64,000 nucleotides of DNA from Euglena gracilis (taxonomy: Eukaryota; Euglenida; Euglenophyceae; Euglenales), in assembly GCA_039621445.1 (NCBI GenBank), contig CP154957.1, positions 24,900,938 to 24,964,937 of the forward strand. Reading direction: 5' to 3'. This document shows, one piece after another, positions 11,873-21,160 of this stretch. Below the pieces are notes generated by a model. It did not search any database, was not told the origin of the DNA, and saw only the letters and a program-made list of their open reading frames with translations. The position numbers and the translations under genes were made by a program. Position 1 is the first letter of the stretch. The number at the start of each line of letters is the position of its first letter.

Positions 11873-11975
11873 GAGACGGAACGGGTGCGACGGGAGGAGG
11901 AGAAGCGGGCCCGCCAGGAGGAGGAGCGGCGCCGCCGCGAGGAGGAACGGCGGCTGAAGCGGGAGGCGGAGAAGC
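11873..11975 (+). CDS. Host gene exon E7 (charged helix)
   Basis: Reads ETERVRREEEKRARQEEERR and continues as REEERRLKREAEK. The acceptor is a CTGAAG without a good pyrimidine tract, directly after a MITE-like repeat. The donor is probably AAGC|GTTGAG. The phase does not fit E8 cleanly, so one of these borders is wrong or a small exon is missing. The same amino-acid pattern as E6, E8, E10 and E11 supports its membership. Confidence 0.6.
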
Positions 11976-12169
11976 GTTGAGGGCGCCTCTGGCTTTGTGG
12001 GTGCTTTGCCGCGTTCCCCGACCTTTTTCCAGCCGGCCCGCGGGACCCCCTCCCCCTGGGGGCTCCTTAAAAATCCCCGGTGGGGTGGGATTCACTGCCA
12101 CATTTTACGGATTGATCTGGGGACAAGGTGCACCATGTGGCCGAGGTGTTTAAAGATTGATCCGCTTTA

Positions 12170-12776
12170 CAGTGCGGCTAAAAATTACGGAAGACAGAAA
12201 TTTTGGCAAAATACCCAAATTTTGCCATAATTTTTTTTCTCGTAATTTTCTCACTCCGTCGGTTTCCGACGCCCTCTTCCAGTCCACTTCTGGTTTGTGC
12301 TCAAAAGAACACAATAGTCATCCCAATTGTATGCCAGTTTCTTCAATGGTATATGCTCAGCCAGCCCCTTGAAAAACGGGCGACCGGCATCAAGCACCTA
12401 GGGAAAATCACAGCAAAAACCGCTCTGCATTAAAAATCACTGACACCTGATCAGTGGCCACCATTCTGCTTTCGCCAGCGAATATTTTGCGCATGCCTGA
12501 CCGATCTTGAACGTTCCCCCATTTTTTTTGGCAAGCGTTGCTGGGCAGGTACGTGCGACAACACCTCGAGCGATTGCAGCCACTGGGGGACAGAAAAATA
12601 CGTTGAACACGCAACCAGGAGAAAAATGTCGCTCACCTGTGCCGGAGGTCAATCCTTCGTGGGGACCAGATTTTGCCAAAATTAATTTTTCCAAAATAAA
12701 AATTTTGCCAAAAATTTTTTTTCTCGTAATTTTTTTTTGCCGTAATTTTTGTCTTCCGTAATTTTTAGCCACACTG
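12170..12776. mobile_element. Tc1/mariner-like MITE, 607 bp
   Basis: The ends are an almost perfect inverted repeat starting CAGTGCGGCTAAAAATTACG on the left, with CAGTGTGGCTAAAAATTACG as the complement of the right end, continuing into GAAGAC. It is flanked on both sides by TA (12168-12169 and 12777-12778), the target duplication typical of Tc1/mariner elements. No transposase frame is present inside, so it is non-autonomous. It sits in the intron between E7 and E8. Confidence 0.88.
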
Positions 12777-13041
12777 TAAGTTGTAAAATTGCTTTCTTTT
12801 GTGATTCTCAATCAAGTTTTGTGGACACCAACAATTTTTTTGTGGACAACCGAAAATTTTTGTGGTTCATTTGTGGACACCATTTGTGGTCCACACGCCT
12901 GTTGTGAACCACACATGATGAAAGCCTGACCTCACATGCGGCAAGAAAAGATGACTGTTTGTGGGGGGCACCGTTGAGTGGGCCTTTGCTCACGGGCTTG
13001 CGCCAAAGCGCAGTTGAACATCTTCCGGCGCCGCCCTGCAG

Positions 13042-13147
13042 CTGGCTGAAGCAGGAGGCCAATCTGCGTCGGAAGAAGGAAGAGGAACGCCGTCAGAAGG
13101 AGGACGAGGAGCGGCGGAAGCGAGAGGAGCAGCGCGGCGTCAAAAGG
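13042..13147 (+). CDS. Host gene exon E8 (charged helix)
   Basis: Reads WLKQEANLRRKKEEERRQKE and continues DEERRKREEQRGVK, ending at AAAGG|GTGAGG in phase 0. The acceptor is CCCTGCAG ending at 13041. Composition and periodicity match the neighbouring helix exons. Confidence 0.68.
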
Positions 13148-13517
13148 GTGAGGAAGAGCGTCGGCAACAGGGCGCCTTTTCAACCCTCCCCAAGGCAGTC
13201 AGTCCACTGTTGTAATGCTTGTATGAGCGGTGCTGTGGTCTCTTTGTATTTGCCAAGTTTTGATTCTACATCAGTGGTTTCTCCTCACCAGGTGCCATGC
13301 ACATAATTAAACACACACAAGCAAAATCAGCTGTGAATAGCAGTCATTTCTCGAAAACCAGGCACACTTTTTTCTCAGGCTCAGAGGATCAGTATTTTTT
13401 TAAAAGAAATTGGAAGACCCTATCAGTGGATGGTTGGCCACCCCCCATCATTTTGGTGGATGGGGGGGGGGCTAACCCCCACCCCTTCCTGTACTTCCAG
13501 GGGTGCAGATTTTATAT

Positions 13518-13563
13518 ATTGCGCTTAAGCGCAATGTATTACTGTTGCACGTTCGCGCAACAG
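13518..13563. repeat. Two adjacent short palindromes
   Basis: ATTGCGCTTAAGCGCAAT (13518-13535) is a perfect palindrome. It is followed by CTGTTGC...GCAACAG (13542-13563). They could form two neighbouring hairpins. Function unknown. Confidence 0.8.
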
Positions 13564-13669
13564 TGTGGCAATGTCTGTAACCATTGCCTTCTGTACCCGG
13601 CAGTGTAGTTATTGTAGTGTGTAGTAGTTATTTTGTTGTATTTATCTTTAGCCATCAGGGTGCTTGAGA

Positions 13670-14080
13670 AAATTTGACCCCTCCCCCCCAGGAGGTCCAG
13701 CCAGCCAGCAGCCTTTTTCCAGCCCCGAACCCCCCCATCGACGAGTTTTATTTTATTTTGCAGCCTCCCAAGGGGCGGCTGGGCGGTAATGGATTTTTTT
13801 GGTTTTAAGGGGGGGTTACAAAAATGGGCCAAAAATGGGTGGGCAAAAAGAATGGGTCCAATTTGGTCGAAATGGGTCGAAGGCTGGTCAGGGCAAATTG
13901 TCATTGTCATTGGTTTTTTGCATAATTTTCATTTGTGGGGGCATTTTTGCAGTTTCAATTTTTTTGCACCCAGTTTGACCCCAGGTTGGGTATGGTTCCA
14001 GCCGGACAACCCCCTTGGGGGAGGGGTAGCTCATGGGCAGTTCATCCCCCACCCCATTTTTTGCAGCGTCTGAGCTGCAG
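13670..14080 (+). repeat. Interspersed repeat family B, copy 1
   Basis: Shares order and wording with 18040-18450: CCAGCAGCCTTTTTCCAGCC, ATC(G/C)ACGAGTTTTA, a gene-free AATGGGCCAAAAATGGG tract, then GACCCCAGGTTGGG. Both copies lie in introns of the host gene in the same orientation. Shorter related pieces are at 11260-11300, 21650-21760 and 42950-43080. Confidence 0.7.
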
Positions 14081-14164
14081 CCCCCCCCCCCCCCGGGTAT
14101 ATTAATCCCCTCCCCCGAAGTCTTTTCATCCTTCCGACCAGGGCGTTGCTTACCCCCCCCACCT

Positions 14165-14340
14165 CCCAGCTATTCCATACCCAACCTCGGACCCCCCAAA
14201 AGGAGTAATTTTGAAGCACATTTGCCAAAAAAAAATGATTTTCATTTAGGCGATTTTGGGTTTTTTATTGCACGTTCTTCATAAAAAAAAGTGCTCTAAC
14301 AGTGAGCTATTCCCGTCCCATCCCATGGGAATACCCCTCG
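14165..14340 (-). repeat. Inverted copy of the 9.1-kb intron repeat
   Basis: Its complement begins with a GGGAATAGCTCACTG phrase, then ATGAAGAA(C/G)GTGC and GCAAATGTGCTT, matching 9125-9320 in order. Confidence 0.6.
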
Positions 14341-14477
14341 ACACAATTTAAGCACTTCCCTCAAGCACTCTGACCGCCGGTTGGGGTCCGGCGCCGAACT
14401 GGGAGGGCAAAAGAAGCTTTAGCAGTTGAGGGAGGTACAGTCTTTTTTTGAACAGGATGTCCCAATATGACGCGAAG

Positions 14478-14527
14478 AAGAGGAAGACCGTCGCCGGAAG
14501 GAAGAGGAAGAACGCCACCCAGAGAAG
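14478..14527 (+). CDS. Host gene exon E9 (short, charged helix)
   Basis: The frame EEEDRRRKEEEERHPEK fits the helix exons and ends at GAGAAG|GTTGAG in phase 0, as E10 needs. In this frame a TGA lies just upstream, so the acceptor would be the GAAG at 14474-14477. An alternative acceptor, AACAG at 14455 after a T-tract, would give a different Lys/Arg-rich frame. I favour the first by analogy with its neighbours. Confidence 0.5.
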
Positions 14528-15139
14528 GTTGAGTGGTGCGACATTTTGGCAATTTTAGCTTGTAGATCTTGCGCCAAAAATTTCCAAAGAGAAGGGGTGG
14601 AGAGATGGTTTTTTTCAGGTTTTTACCTACATTTTTTTTGCTTTCTGCATGTTTTTGAGAAAGGGATTTGAGTATGAAATTGCCACATTTTGGCTTTATA
14701 CTCCTCATCCAAATGCTTCTTTTTTGTCATTTTTCATTTTTTGGCCAACATGTTGCATATTTTCTGAAGCAGCATGATTTTTGAGAGTCACTCAGACATG
14801 GGGGGGGGTCTCAGAATGCCCTGGGGGGTACCTGCCTTGTTGTGGGCCAAAAAGTGCCCGAGGGTTTTCTAGATCTTGGCACCGGAATTACCCAGACACT
14901 TTTTGCTATGTGCCCCCCCCCCCCCGGGTCGGATCTGGGTGCTTTTGAGTGCCTGCCCAGGCAGGCACCCCCCTGGGGTGGGGTCGGCCTCGCCTTAAAT
15001 TCAGCCTGACCCCAGATCCCCCCCTGAAGCAGAATTTTTTTATGCATCTTTTCCAATTATTTGTGTATATTTATGACGATGCATGCGTTGAAACCCTCCT
15101 ACAGGTCACATCCCTGGCTGGATTCCTGGAAACCACCCC

Positions 15140-15542
15140 CCCCCCCTAGTCGTACGACCACCCCTCATTTATGACCACCCCCCGGTCACAGGTTGCAGGT
15201 CATGGGGGTGTTATGACCACCCCCCCGGTCACAGGTTGCAGGTTGCGAAAAATTTAACCCCCAAAAATAAGTCCCCCCCCCCGGCCGGGCCGAGCAAAAA
15301 CCCACAAAAAGAACCCCCCCCAAAATAAGGTCCCCCCTACCGGCGCAAAGCGCCGGATTTTTGAAAAATGGGACATTTTGGGGGGGTAAATCTGCCATTT
15401 TGGGACAGTTTTCACACACTTCTACGACCGCCCCCTCATTTATGACCACCCCCCGGTCACAGGTTGCAGGTTATGGGGGTGTTACGACCACCCCCCCCGG
15501 TCACAGGTTGCAGGAACCCGGTCATACGACTAGGGGGGGGGG
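15140..15542. mobile_element. Small inverted-repeat element, family A copy 2
   Basis: The left end is CCCCCCCCTAGTCGTACGACC-like and the right end is its near complement (GTCATACGACTAGGGGG). Inside are four GGTCACAGGTTGCAG units in the same order as 11596-11856. No coding capacity. It lies in the intron between E9 and E10. Confidence 0.78.
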
Positions 15543-15655
15543 CACGACAAGTGAGATTTTGGACTTGTTCTGATGATAAACCTGTTCCAGAGACATCGGC
15601 GAACACCATGGGAGTTGGGGTCATGCATGAGGGTCAGAATTGTGCCCCCCCCTGG

Positions 15656-16475
15656 GGGGTAACCGTAGGAGGAGGTTCGAGCTCGAACGTTCGAGTTTTG
15701 AGAACGTTTTTGGCCCCCCCTTTGAGGGGGGGGGGCTTAAAATCCTCGAACGACCTTCGAGGAGGATTTCGATCCTCCTTGAACGACCTCGAACGACCTT
15801 CGAGGAGGATATTGATCCTCCTCGAATGTCCTTGAACGACATTCGAGGAGAATCTCGATCCTCCTCGAACGACCTTGAATGACATCTCGATCCTCCTCCT
15901 ATGTATATGCAATTCAGGTATCAGTTGCAAGTTTTTTTTGGAGTTTGTTACCATGGTTCATTGTTCTTGATTCTGCTTGTTTGTTTTTTTTGTCTTTCAC
16001 TGGCACGATCCGGAAGAAAGCAAAGACAGGGGAAGACGAAACATATTTTTTCTTACGCAGGAATGCACTCATAAATATTTTTATTCAAAAATGTTCCCAT
16101 ACCGAGAGAATTTCTGAGGTTATTAGAAGGAATAGGCTTAAGATTCCATCCTCAATGGTTGTAACCATCCTGCTCATCGTTGCTATGTTTCCCTCTAGGA
16201 GGATCAAAATCCTCCTCAAAGGTCGTTCGAGGTCGTTCGAGGAGGATCAAGATCCTCCTCGAATGCCGTTCGAGGGTTTGAGGAGGATCAAAATCCTCCT
16301 CGAATGCCGTTCGAGGGTTCGAGGAGGATCAAAATCCTCCTCGAAGGTCGTTCGAGGTCGTTCGAGGAGGATTTTAGATGGGCGACTCTTTGGGTTCGCT
16401 GTCCTCAAACTACCTCAAACGACATTTGAGGAGGATCGAGATCCTCCTACTATTGTCCATCCCATTACCGTACCC
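15656..16475. repeat. Palindromic GAGGAGGATC array (diverged type)
   Basis: Two blocks (15740-15900 and 16190-16440) of GTTCGAGGAGGATC / GATCCTCCTCGAA units that are their own complement. The entry GGGGTAACCGTAGGAGG at 15656 parallels the start of the array at 18508. The unit differs from the other array (GGATC in place of GGATGC). Open frames across it are a by-product of the repeat. Confidence 0.8.
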
Positions 16476-16646
16476 CCCCCCCCCCGTCTGCGACTGCTCC
16501 ATGCCCCCCCCACCCAAAGCTCCTGAATTTTAGTGTCCCATTGCAGACAACAACTGCCCTGAGCAGTTCCAGCAAACGGCCAAACCCTGCTGTTTTTTGT
16601 GATTGTTTTCTCCACATTGGGTGGCCTTCTCTGCCCCCACCGCAAG

Positions 16647-16805
16647 GACGAGGAGCGCCGCCGCAAGGAGGAGGAGGAACGCAAAAGGACAGAGGAGGAG
16701 CGCCGGCTGAAGTCCGAGGAGGAGCGGCGGCAGAAGGAGGAGGAGGCCCAGCAGAAGGAAGAGGAGCGGAGGCGGCGTCAGGAGGAGAGGCCATGTCGCT
16801 CCCTA
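16647..16805 (+). CDS. Host gene exon E10 (charged helix)
   Basis: The acceptor CCGCAAG ends at 16646. In phase 0 it reads DEERRRKEEEERKRTEEERR, then LKSEEERRQKEEEAQQKEEE and RRRRQEE. Several GT positions at 16790-16810 could be the donor, so the 3' end is approximate. It is the longest continuous piece of the Glu/Arg helix. Confidence 0.72.
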
Positions 16806-17102
16806 CGTGTCGCCGACGGTCAGGCAGAATGAATAAAAACATATGGTGTTGTTTTTTTTTCTAGAGAAATAGGCACACAGTTGCACACAGAACTGATTCA
16901 TGTAACCCCTCAATTGCCACAAAGCAGCACTCGTGCTTTAAAAACCAATGCCCCCCCCCCCCCCGCTGAGATCGCCGCCCTCTCTGCAGCCACTCGCCCA
17001 TTTGCCACACTACAGGGGATATCTGCTTGTTCTTCTGCACATGCACATGTTTTCCGTGCCAACTTTCGCGGTGGCCATCGCGTTACAGGGGCGAGGTGAC
17101 AG

Positions 17103-17350
17103 CAGCGGAAGGAGAAGGATGAGAAGGCGCGGGAACGAGCGAGGCGGGAGGCCGAGGAGCGCAAGCGGAAGGAGGAGGAGGAGCGGCGGCGGCGGGAGGA
17201 GGAGGAGCGGCGCCTGGCGGAGTGGCCGACCTGCGCGGAGAGCTGCCAGCCCCGGGCCGACGACAGCGCGGACGGGGAGAGGAAGAAGCGGAAGCAGCGG
17301 ACCCGCAAGGACGCCAGCGTGGATGAACCGCACAGCCTGTCCAGGCTGAG
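17103..17350 (+). CDS. Host gene exon E11 (charged helix, then linker)
   Basis: Reads QRKEKDEKARERARREAEER, then KRKEEEERRRREEEERRLAE, then WPTCAESCQPRADDSADGER, a basic stretch and SVDEPHSLSRL. The acceptor is GACAG and the donor is GCTGAG|GTTCAA, leaving two bases that complete a Ser codon in E12. The frame has an upstream TGA and no ATG, so it is easy to miss. Here the helix ends and the disordered part begins. Confidence 0.75.
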
Positions 17351-17650
17351 GTTCAAGCCGAGGCCGACCCCACCCTCGGGGGGGGGGGGGCTGGGCACGC
17401 CCAGCACCCAGATCCAACCCCTGGCCCCCCAGGGGGAGAGGGTAGAACAACACATGGCCAAAGGTCAATAGTGCCTGCGCACTCGGCCTCTCCTGGCGCT
17501 GAAGCCGGGCATGGGGCTGTTTGGCCCGCAATCAGCAGACACCAACCCCCCCCCCCCTGGAGGTATGCTTGCCTGCCCAGGCACCCCAGGGCACCCCAAG
17601 ACCCCCCTCCCCCTTCCAGGGTTGGTCGAACCCAGCCTGAGGTTGTCCAG

Positions 17651-17790
17651 CAGCACCTCCCCGCCCACTCCCGCCGAGGTCGCCTGCACGGCCCCCGCGC
17701 CCACGCCCCACCCAGTGCCGGCGGTCGAACCGGCCGTGCCAGCCCCAGCCACCCCGCTGGATACCGTCGCCCCAGCCGCGGTGGCTTGCG
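17651..17790 (+). CDS. Host gene exon E12 (Pro/Ala-rich linker)
   Basis: The acceptor TTGTCCAG ends at 17650. It reads STSPPTPAEVACTAPAPTPH, then PVPAVEPAVPAPATPLDTVA. The donor is the strong GCG|GTGAGG in phase 1. The phase matches both neighbours. It is a low-complexity Pro/Ala/Thr linker with no domain. Confidence 0.78.
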
Positions 17791-18039
17791 GTGAGGCTCT
17801 GGTTGCCCCGCCTCGTGAGAACGCGGCACCGTCGTCATGGTCCGCTGCAATCCCGGACGGGTACAATTGCTCTGCGAGCCAGGGGACCGCTGGAGCCCAC
17901 AACCTCGTTCGTGGCAGGTCACTTTTGTTTTGTTGCTGTGTCAACGTGACATTCCAGAAAACGGCGGGACAAGGGGGAAGGCGGTTTGCATGCCAGATTG
18001 GGAAAGTATGATGGGGCGGAGGTTGGGACATGGCTGAGG

Positions 18040-18450
18040 TGGGGCCAGGGCGTCGCTTTAAGCCGGAGGGCCCATCCCGCCAAGGGGGGGGGTCCCGCTA
18101 GCTAACAGCCTTTTTCCAGCCCCGGATACCCCATCCACGAGTTTTAATCTTTTTCCAGCTGCCTGAAGGGTAGCTGGACGTTGATGGATTTTTGCGCTTT
18201 CGGAAGTGCAAAAATGGGCCAAAATTGGGCAAAAATGGGCTGGCCAGGGCAAATTTAGGTCAAAAAGTAGATTTTTTGCATGGTTGGCAGTTTTTGGGCT
18301 TTTTTGCAGTTTCGATTTTTTGGACTCGGTTCGACCCCAGGTTGGGCCCAGTTCCAGCCGGGGGGGGGACCCCATGGAGGGGAAGGAGTTAGCCAGCAGC
18401 CTTTTTTCCCAGCCAGCCCAAATTGTCCAACCTCTGAGCTTGACCCCCTG
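18040..18450 (+). repeat. Interspersed repeat family B, copy 2
   Basis: Similar to 13670-14080 in order and orientation, including the TTTTTCCAGCCCCG start and the GACCCCAGGTTGGG end. It lies in the intron between E12 and E13. Confidence 0.7.
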
Positions 18451-18607
18451 AGGTCACTAAGCGTCGCCCTGCTGGGGGCAGTTTTTTTTGTGGACCTGCT
18501 GCCCCCCGGGGGTTACCATAGGAGGATGCTCGAGATCGAGCGCTCGAGCTCGAGCATCCTCGAGCGTTTTTAGGCCACCCCCCCCTCCAGTGGGGGGGGG
18601 CTTAAAA

Positions 18608-18960
18608 AGCATCCTCGAGCGACCTCGAGCGACGCTCGAGGATGCTCTAGAGCATCCTCGAGCGACCTCGAGCGACACTCGAGGATGCTCTAGAGCATCC
18701 TCGAACGACCTCGAGCGACCTCGAGCGACACTCGAGGATTTTTTCGAGCATCCTCGAGCGACCTCGAGCGACACTCGAGGATGCTCTAGAGCATCCTCGA
18801 GCGACCTCGAGCGACACTCGAGGATGTTTTTGAGCATCCTCGAGCGACCTCGAGCGACACTCAAGGATGCTCTAGAGCATCCTCGAGCGACCTCGAGCGA
18901 CACTCGAGGATGCTCTAGAGCATCCTCGAGCGACCTCGAACGACATCTCGAGCATCCTCC
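18608..18960. repeat. Palindromic satellite, 43-bp unit, array 1
   Basis: Units begin at 18609, 18652, 18695, 18748, 18791, 18834, 18877 and 18920, a 43-base period with one 53-base unit. Each unit holds GCATCCTCGAGCGACCTCGA and ends in CTCGAGGATGCTCTAGA, so neighbouring units are complementary around TCTAGA. The DNA or RNA could fold into long hairpins. Confidence 0.93.
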
Positions 18961-18984
18961 TACGTATATGCATGCATGTGTGTC

Positions 18985-19612
18985 CCCCAAAACGACTTGG
19001 AAACACAAGGTATTTTGTTATTTTGGGGCCCTCGAACAGTTGAGCAACAGAAGGGATTTGCCCCCCGAAACGACTGGGAAACACAAGGGATTTGCCCCCC
19101 GAAACGACTGGGAAACACAAGGGATTTGCCCCCCGAAACGACTGGGAAACACAAGGGATTTGCCCCCCGAAACGACTGGGAAACACAAGGGATTTTGTTA
19201 TTTTGGGGCCCTCGAACAGTTGAGCAACAGAAGGGATTTGCTCCCCGAAACGATTTGGAAACACAAGGGATTTGCCCCCCGAAATGACTGGGAAACACAA
19301 GGGATTTTGTTATTTTGGGGCCCTCGAACAGTTGAGCAACAGGAGGGATTTGCCCCCCGAAACGACTGGGAAACACAAGGGATTTGCCCCCCGAAACGAC
19401 TGGGAAACACAAGGGATTTTGTTATTTTGGGGCCCTCGAACAGTTGAGCAACAGAAGGGATTTGCCCCCCGAAACGACTGGGAAACACAAGGGAGTTTGT
19501 TATTTTGGGGCCCTCGAACAGTTGAGCAACAGAAGGGATTTGCCCCCCGAAACGACTGGGAAACACAAGGGAGTTTGTTATTTTGGGGCCCTCGAACAGT
19601 TGAGTAACAGCT
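18985..19612 (+). repeat. Two-unit tandem repeat (34 bp and 44 bp)
   Basis: A 34-base unit starting GGGATTTGCCCCCCGAAACG alternates irregularly with a 44-base unit starting GGGATTTTGTTATTTTGGGG that carries CCCTCGAACAGTTGAGCAAC. Unit starts at 19053, 19087, 19121, 19155 (34 bp), 19189 (44 bp) and 19233 show the pattern. It lies between the two palindromic arrays. Confidence 0.92.
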
Positions 19613-19743
19613 CGAGGGGTGCTGCTGTGTGGTGCCTGCGAGGGATGCTCAATTCATGGCCCCCCAGTGCCAGCGCCAATCCAACAAAGTGCCCCGTTCG
19701 AAATCTGTTCTGAGTTTCGTGATACATGCATGTATGTACGCAG

Positions 19744-20052
19744 GAGGATGCTCGAAAACATCCTCGAGCGACCTCGAGCGACACTCGAGGATGCTCTAGA
19801 ACATCCTCGAGCGACCTCGAGCGACACTCGAGGATGTTTTCGAGCATCCTCGAGCGACCTCGAGCGACACTCGAGGACGTTTTCGAGCATCCTCGAGCGA
19901 CCTCGAGCGACGCTCGAGGATGCTCTAGACCATCCTTGAGTGACCTCGAGCGACACTCGAGGATGTTCTAGAGCATCCTCGAGCGACCTCGAGCGGACCC
20001 TACAGGATGCTCTAGAGCATCCTCCTACGGAACATCCTCCTACCGTAACCCT
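19744..20052. repeat. Palindromic satellite, 43-bp unit, array 2
   Basis: Six to seven units of the same 43-base self-complementary sequence as array 1, ending with CCTCCTACCGTAACC. That end is the complement of the GGTTACCATAGGAGG at 18508, so arrays and spacer together look like one 1.55-kb element with inverted ends. Confidence 0.88.
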
Positions 20053-20140
20053 GCCACCCCCCCCCCCCGCTCATTGGCAATCCACCGGCCCAATCACTTG
20101 CGGGGCTTCGGTCGGGGGCTCGCCCAGCAAGACCCTGCAG

Positions 20141-20263
20141 GCAGCTCCTCCTCGTCCTCCAGCTGGGCCTGGGCTGCCTCGTCATCCTCATCGGCGGTGT
20201 GCGGCGTGGATCTGCAGGACCTCCTTGTCCCGCTGGCGCCGGCCCCGCCGCCCAGCGCAGTCG
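20141..20263 (+). CDS. Host gene exon E13 (Ser-rich)
   Basis: The acceptor CCTGCAG ends at 20140. Its first two bases complete a Gly codon with E12. It reads SSSSSSWAWAASSSSSAVCG and VDLQDLLVPLAPAPPPSAV. The donor TCG|GTGTGC leaves phase 1. It sits directly after a palindromic satellite array that fills the preceding intron. Confidence 0.75.
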
Positions 20264-21043
20264 GTGTGCAGCAATTTCCCAGGGAACAGTCGCTGCAAAT
20301 TGAAATGCCAATAGTTCCGTTGTCTTCGTGAATGGTTGGTGGCCTGTTCTTCTGGGTCAGCCGTTTGTCACGTCTCGTTTGCCGCTTTGGTTGTTTGAAG
20401 CTGAGAAGCTGCCAAGCTGCCTTTAGGTGGTTTCAGCGCGGTGGTCTCAGCCTCACCTTTCACAGTGTGGTGTTCAAAGTCGTCAAGATTTGGGTTCTCT
20501 AAATCCCTCTTGAGAATGAAACATTCTTTAGCATACACTGCATTTACGACCCACACAATGAAGGCTTTTTTGAAAGCAATGCAGAACCTTTTCCAAAAAG
20601 AGTCACACAAAAACTTGGATCGCTTCCACCCCGCTTCCCCGAGACACTAGGCTGCCAGGAATTTGTCGTTTTCAGCCCATAACCCTGATAAATCCCCCCA
20701 TTGTTTAAAGGATCTGGTTTGGTGGGTCGGCTGAATGGGGGGGGGGGGGGCGCTTGTTAGCCAAGGACAATCCGATCCCCCAAATCATACCAAAACCCCA
20801 AGTCACCCAATTTTGGTAATGTTGGTCAACAATAACATTTTTCATTCTGGTCGACTGATGAATATTGCCAAAAGTCAATTGAGTTTTTTTTTAAAGATCT
20901 TTCCATCAAAGTTGTCATCTGAGCTTGTATTTGCTGACTTGCAGACACCACCTCCCAGGGAACAGGGGGAATCACCCCAGGGCATTTTTCGAGCAGCACA
21001 TGGTTTACTGGAGTGGGACCATGCTGTTCTCTGCTGGTGCCAG

Positions 21044-21160
21044 TCGACGAGGAGGACGCTCTGGATGCCAAGGCCAAGAAACAGCTTGATCGTAAACGAG
21101 CGAAGCAAGAGCAGCAGCTGAAGCGTCGTGGATCGTCGGAAAACCTCGCTGACAATGATG
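21044..21160 (+). CDS. Host gene exon E14
   Basis: The acceptor GGTGCCAG ends at 21043. The phase matches E13 (GTC, Val). It reads DEEDALDAKAKKQLDRKRAK, then QEQQLKRRGSSENLADND. The donor GATG|GTGTGC leaves phase 1. It is a short charged helix followed by a possible phosphorylation-type RRGSS patch. Confidence 0.78.

Noticed and set aside
18488-19447. 319-codon open frame on the plus strand across the satellite and tandem repeat
   Set aside because: The frame is open only because the repeat units lack stops. Other frames and the minus strand are open as well, and the peptide is a direct image of the DNA repeat.
19009-19612. CRISPR-like array
   Set aside because: Units are head-to-tail tandem copies without unique spacers, in a eukaryotic intron.
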